From contig JAUPKM010000602.1 of assembly GCA_030837445.1 (NCBI GenBank), positions 1-8,340 of the forward strand: 8,340 nucleotides of DNA. Direction: 5' to 3'. Of the stretch, positions 7,052 to 8,340 are shown one piece after another. The DNA comes from Actinomycetota bacterium (GTDB lineage: Bacteria; Actinomycetota; Actinomycetes; S36-B12; UBA10799). Position numbers and translations under genes: made by a program. Below the pieces are notes generated by a model. The model was not told the origin of the DNA. It worked only from the letters and a program-made list of their open reading frames with translations, and made no database searches. Each line of letters starts with the position of its first letter. Within the stretch, counting starts at the first letter, position 1.

Positions 7052-8339
7052 CGTTGTTCTTCGCCGCTCGGTCGCGGTACTCCGCGATCCGTCGCTGATG
7101 CTCCCGGTCGTAGCGGCGGAGGAACTCCGACCAGTCCGGGATTTCGGTTTTCACACCTGCGGTGCCACGGATCAGCAGGCGGGCGTGCTCAGCGTTCTCC
7201 GGCAGCAGCCGGCGGTATTCGACAGTGGAGCCCTCGTGGGAGGACAGCGTTTTGCCGCCGCTGGCCTGATCGAAGGTCTCCTGACGGCGGGTGGTCAGCA
7301 TCGTCCATTCCTCGGCCCGGCGCAGCATGTCCATCTCAGCGGCCCCGAACATGATCAACGCCGCCGGGAACGTGTCGCGCAGCTCCTTCGCGTAGTTGTT
7401 GCCGTAAACCGTGTCCAACTGGCTGGTTGCCTGCACGGCCACCAGGAAATTCACGCCCAGACCCCGTCCTTCGGACACATGGCGCCGCAGCGCCGGCATC
7501 GGGGCGACGTTGGCCGCCTCGTCGATCACGATCAGCAGCCGATGCATCATCTCTTTGCGAGCGGTCTTCCTCCGCCAGGTCCGTACAAGGTGCTCCAGCA
7601 AGCTCACCGCCGCGCCCGCGATCGACCCCTCCGGGGGAGACAGCACATACAGCGTCGCCTGCGGGTCGTCGAGGAACGACTCCTCGAACGCGGTGTAGGT
7701 CCTCCCCCGCAGCGACAACCGCATCCACGGAGAGACCGCCTTGCGCATCGTCAGCGCGATCGAGTCCCGTTGACGGGCGTCCATGTCGAGTGTGCGGGCC
7801 AGCGCATTGGCGAACAGCGGGATATCGCGCACGATCTCCGCCGCGGCAGCCCAGCCCGGTTCGGTCACCAGAGTCGGCGCTGCGTCGGGATCGGCCTTGA
7901 CCATGTTGTCCACCGCCAGCAGCACCCAATCCATGCCCAGGCCGCGACCGCCGCCCCCCATCGCCGGGGACGCCGCGTACAACATCGCCGCCAACGGGGT
8001 TTCGGTGTTGGCCTCCCAGATGCCAGCATCGGAAACCTGGTCAGCACCCGAGCCCAACCCCACCGCGCTCATCTGCATCATCGTGTTCGCCGCGGTCACC
8101 GCTTGATCGGGCGTGCGGATCAGCTTCGTCGGATCGAACGACATGCTCGTCAAGCCCGGATATTCGGCGTCGTAGTCCGGGCGCAAGTCGATCAACGCGC
8201 TCGGCCCCATACAGCGGCGCACCGACAATTCCTGCAGCTCATTGTCTTTCGACGACACGAACACGACCGGGCCGCCCCACAGCAGTGCGGCGGGCAGCAG
8301 AATCCGGCGCGACTTACCGATCTCCGTCGGACCCGACAC
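7041..8339 (-). CDS. VirD4/TraG-family type IV coupling protein, C-terminal 432 residues (5' end outside window)
   Basis: Hexameric ATPase that links the relaxase-DNA complex to a conjugative secretion channel at the inner membrane. Residue numbers count from the first visible codon. A Walker A loop GPTEIGKS lies at residues 3-10. An all-alpha domain follows at about 69-208, beginning DPTKLI and ending RQRDSIALTMRKAVSP. Walker B is LLIVIDEAAN, with catalytic D273 and E274. After it comes the family signature QATSQLDTVYG and a basic, charged tail ending KNNDDK. The membrane anchor and N-terminus are missing because the gene runs off the right edge. The first visible codon is a GTG inside the P-loop region and cannot be the true start. 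The TAG stop overlaps the start of the next gene by 11 bases, so the two are probably translated together. Family assignment is firm; a plasmid-specific name is not possible. Confidence 0.93.
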   Translation of the reverse strand: MSGPTEIGKSRRILLPAALLWGGPVVFVSSKDNELQELSVRRCMGPSALIDLRPDYDAEYPGLTSMSFDPTKLIRTPDQAVTAANTMMQMSAVGLGSGADQVSDAGIWEANTETPLAAMLYAASPAMGGGGRGLGMDWVLLAVDNMVKADPDAAPTLVTEPGWAAAAEIVRDIPLFANALARTLDMDARQRDSIALTMRKAVSPWMRLSLRGRTYTAFEESFLDDPQATLYVLSPPEGSIAGAAVSLLEHLVRTWRRKTARKEMMHRLLIVIDEAANVAPMPALRRHVSEGRGLGVNFLVAVQATSQLDTVYGNNYAKELRDTFPAALIMFGAAEMDMLRRAEEWTMLTTRRQETFDQASGGKTLSSHEGSTVEYRRLLPENAEHARLLIRGTAGVKTEIPDWSEFLRRYDREHQRRIAEYRDRAAKNNDDK

Positions 8340-8340
8340 C

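Noticed and set aside
6443..7354. 303-codon plus-strand open frame
   Set aside because: It crosses antisense over two well-supported minus-strand genes and has a shadow-like composition.
7336..7929. 197-codon minus-strand frame inside the coupling protein
   Set aside because: Shifted frame of the Walker B region with glycine/arginine-rich sequence. The real frame has all the family motifs.
8337..8339. GTG at the right edge as the start of the coupling protein
   Set aside because: It sits two residues before the Walker A loop, with no membrane anchor or N-terminal region. The gene clearly begins outside the window.

Overview
The window is high-GC DNA, roughly two-thirds G+C with strong G/C preference at third codon positions. 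It is almost wall-to-wall coding on the minus strand, with GTG starts and short stop/start overlaps. That style, and the families present, suggest the conjugation module of a plasmid or integrative element from an actinobacterium (mycobacterial-type hosts fit well). I cannot assign genus or replicon from the sequence alone.

Layout in the direction of transcription (right to left): (1) the C-terminal 432 residues of a VirD4/TraG-family type IV coupling protein (8339-7041), whose N-terminus lies beyond the right edge; (2) a 217-residue protein (7051-6398) with an N-terminal winged-helix-like segment. Its C-terminal half visibly repeats the all-alpha domain of the coupling protein next to it; (3) a 58-residue small membrane protein (6401-6225); (4) a 207-residue soluble protein of unknown function (6108-5485); (5) a giant DNA N6-adenine methyltransferase fused to a SNF2-type helicase/translocase (about 5488 to beyond position 1; some 1,828 codons visible and still open at the left edge). 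No stretch over 300 bases lacks a gene. I see no tRNA, rRNA, CRISPR, IS element, terminator or promoter. The operon promoter and relaxase, if present, lie outside.

How it may work together: the coupling protein would pump the element's DNA to the secretion channel. The winged-helix/all-alpha-domain protein is placed and built to be an adaptor between DNA or relaxosome and that pump. The methylase-helicase would modify or remodel the element's DNA so that it survives restriction in a recipient, a role known for the P1 DarB family (inference here).

The most unusual points are the free-standing duplicate of the coupling-protein all-alpha domain, and the start region of the methylase-helicase. 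Its frame has no ATG, GTG or TTG near the preceding stop codon, yet stays open for a further 690 bases upstream to an ATG with a good ribosome site. The 207-codon gene lies wholly inside that stretch in another frame.
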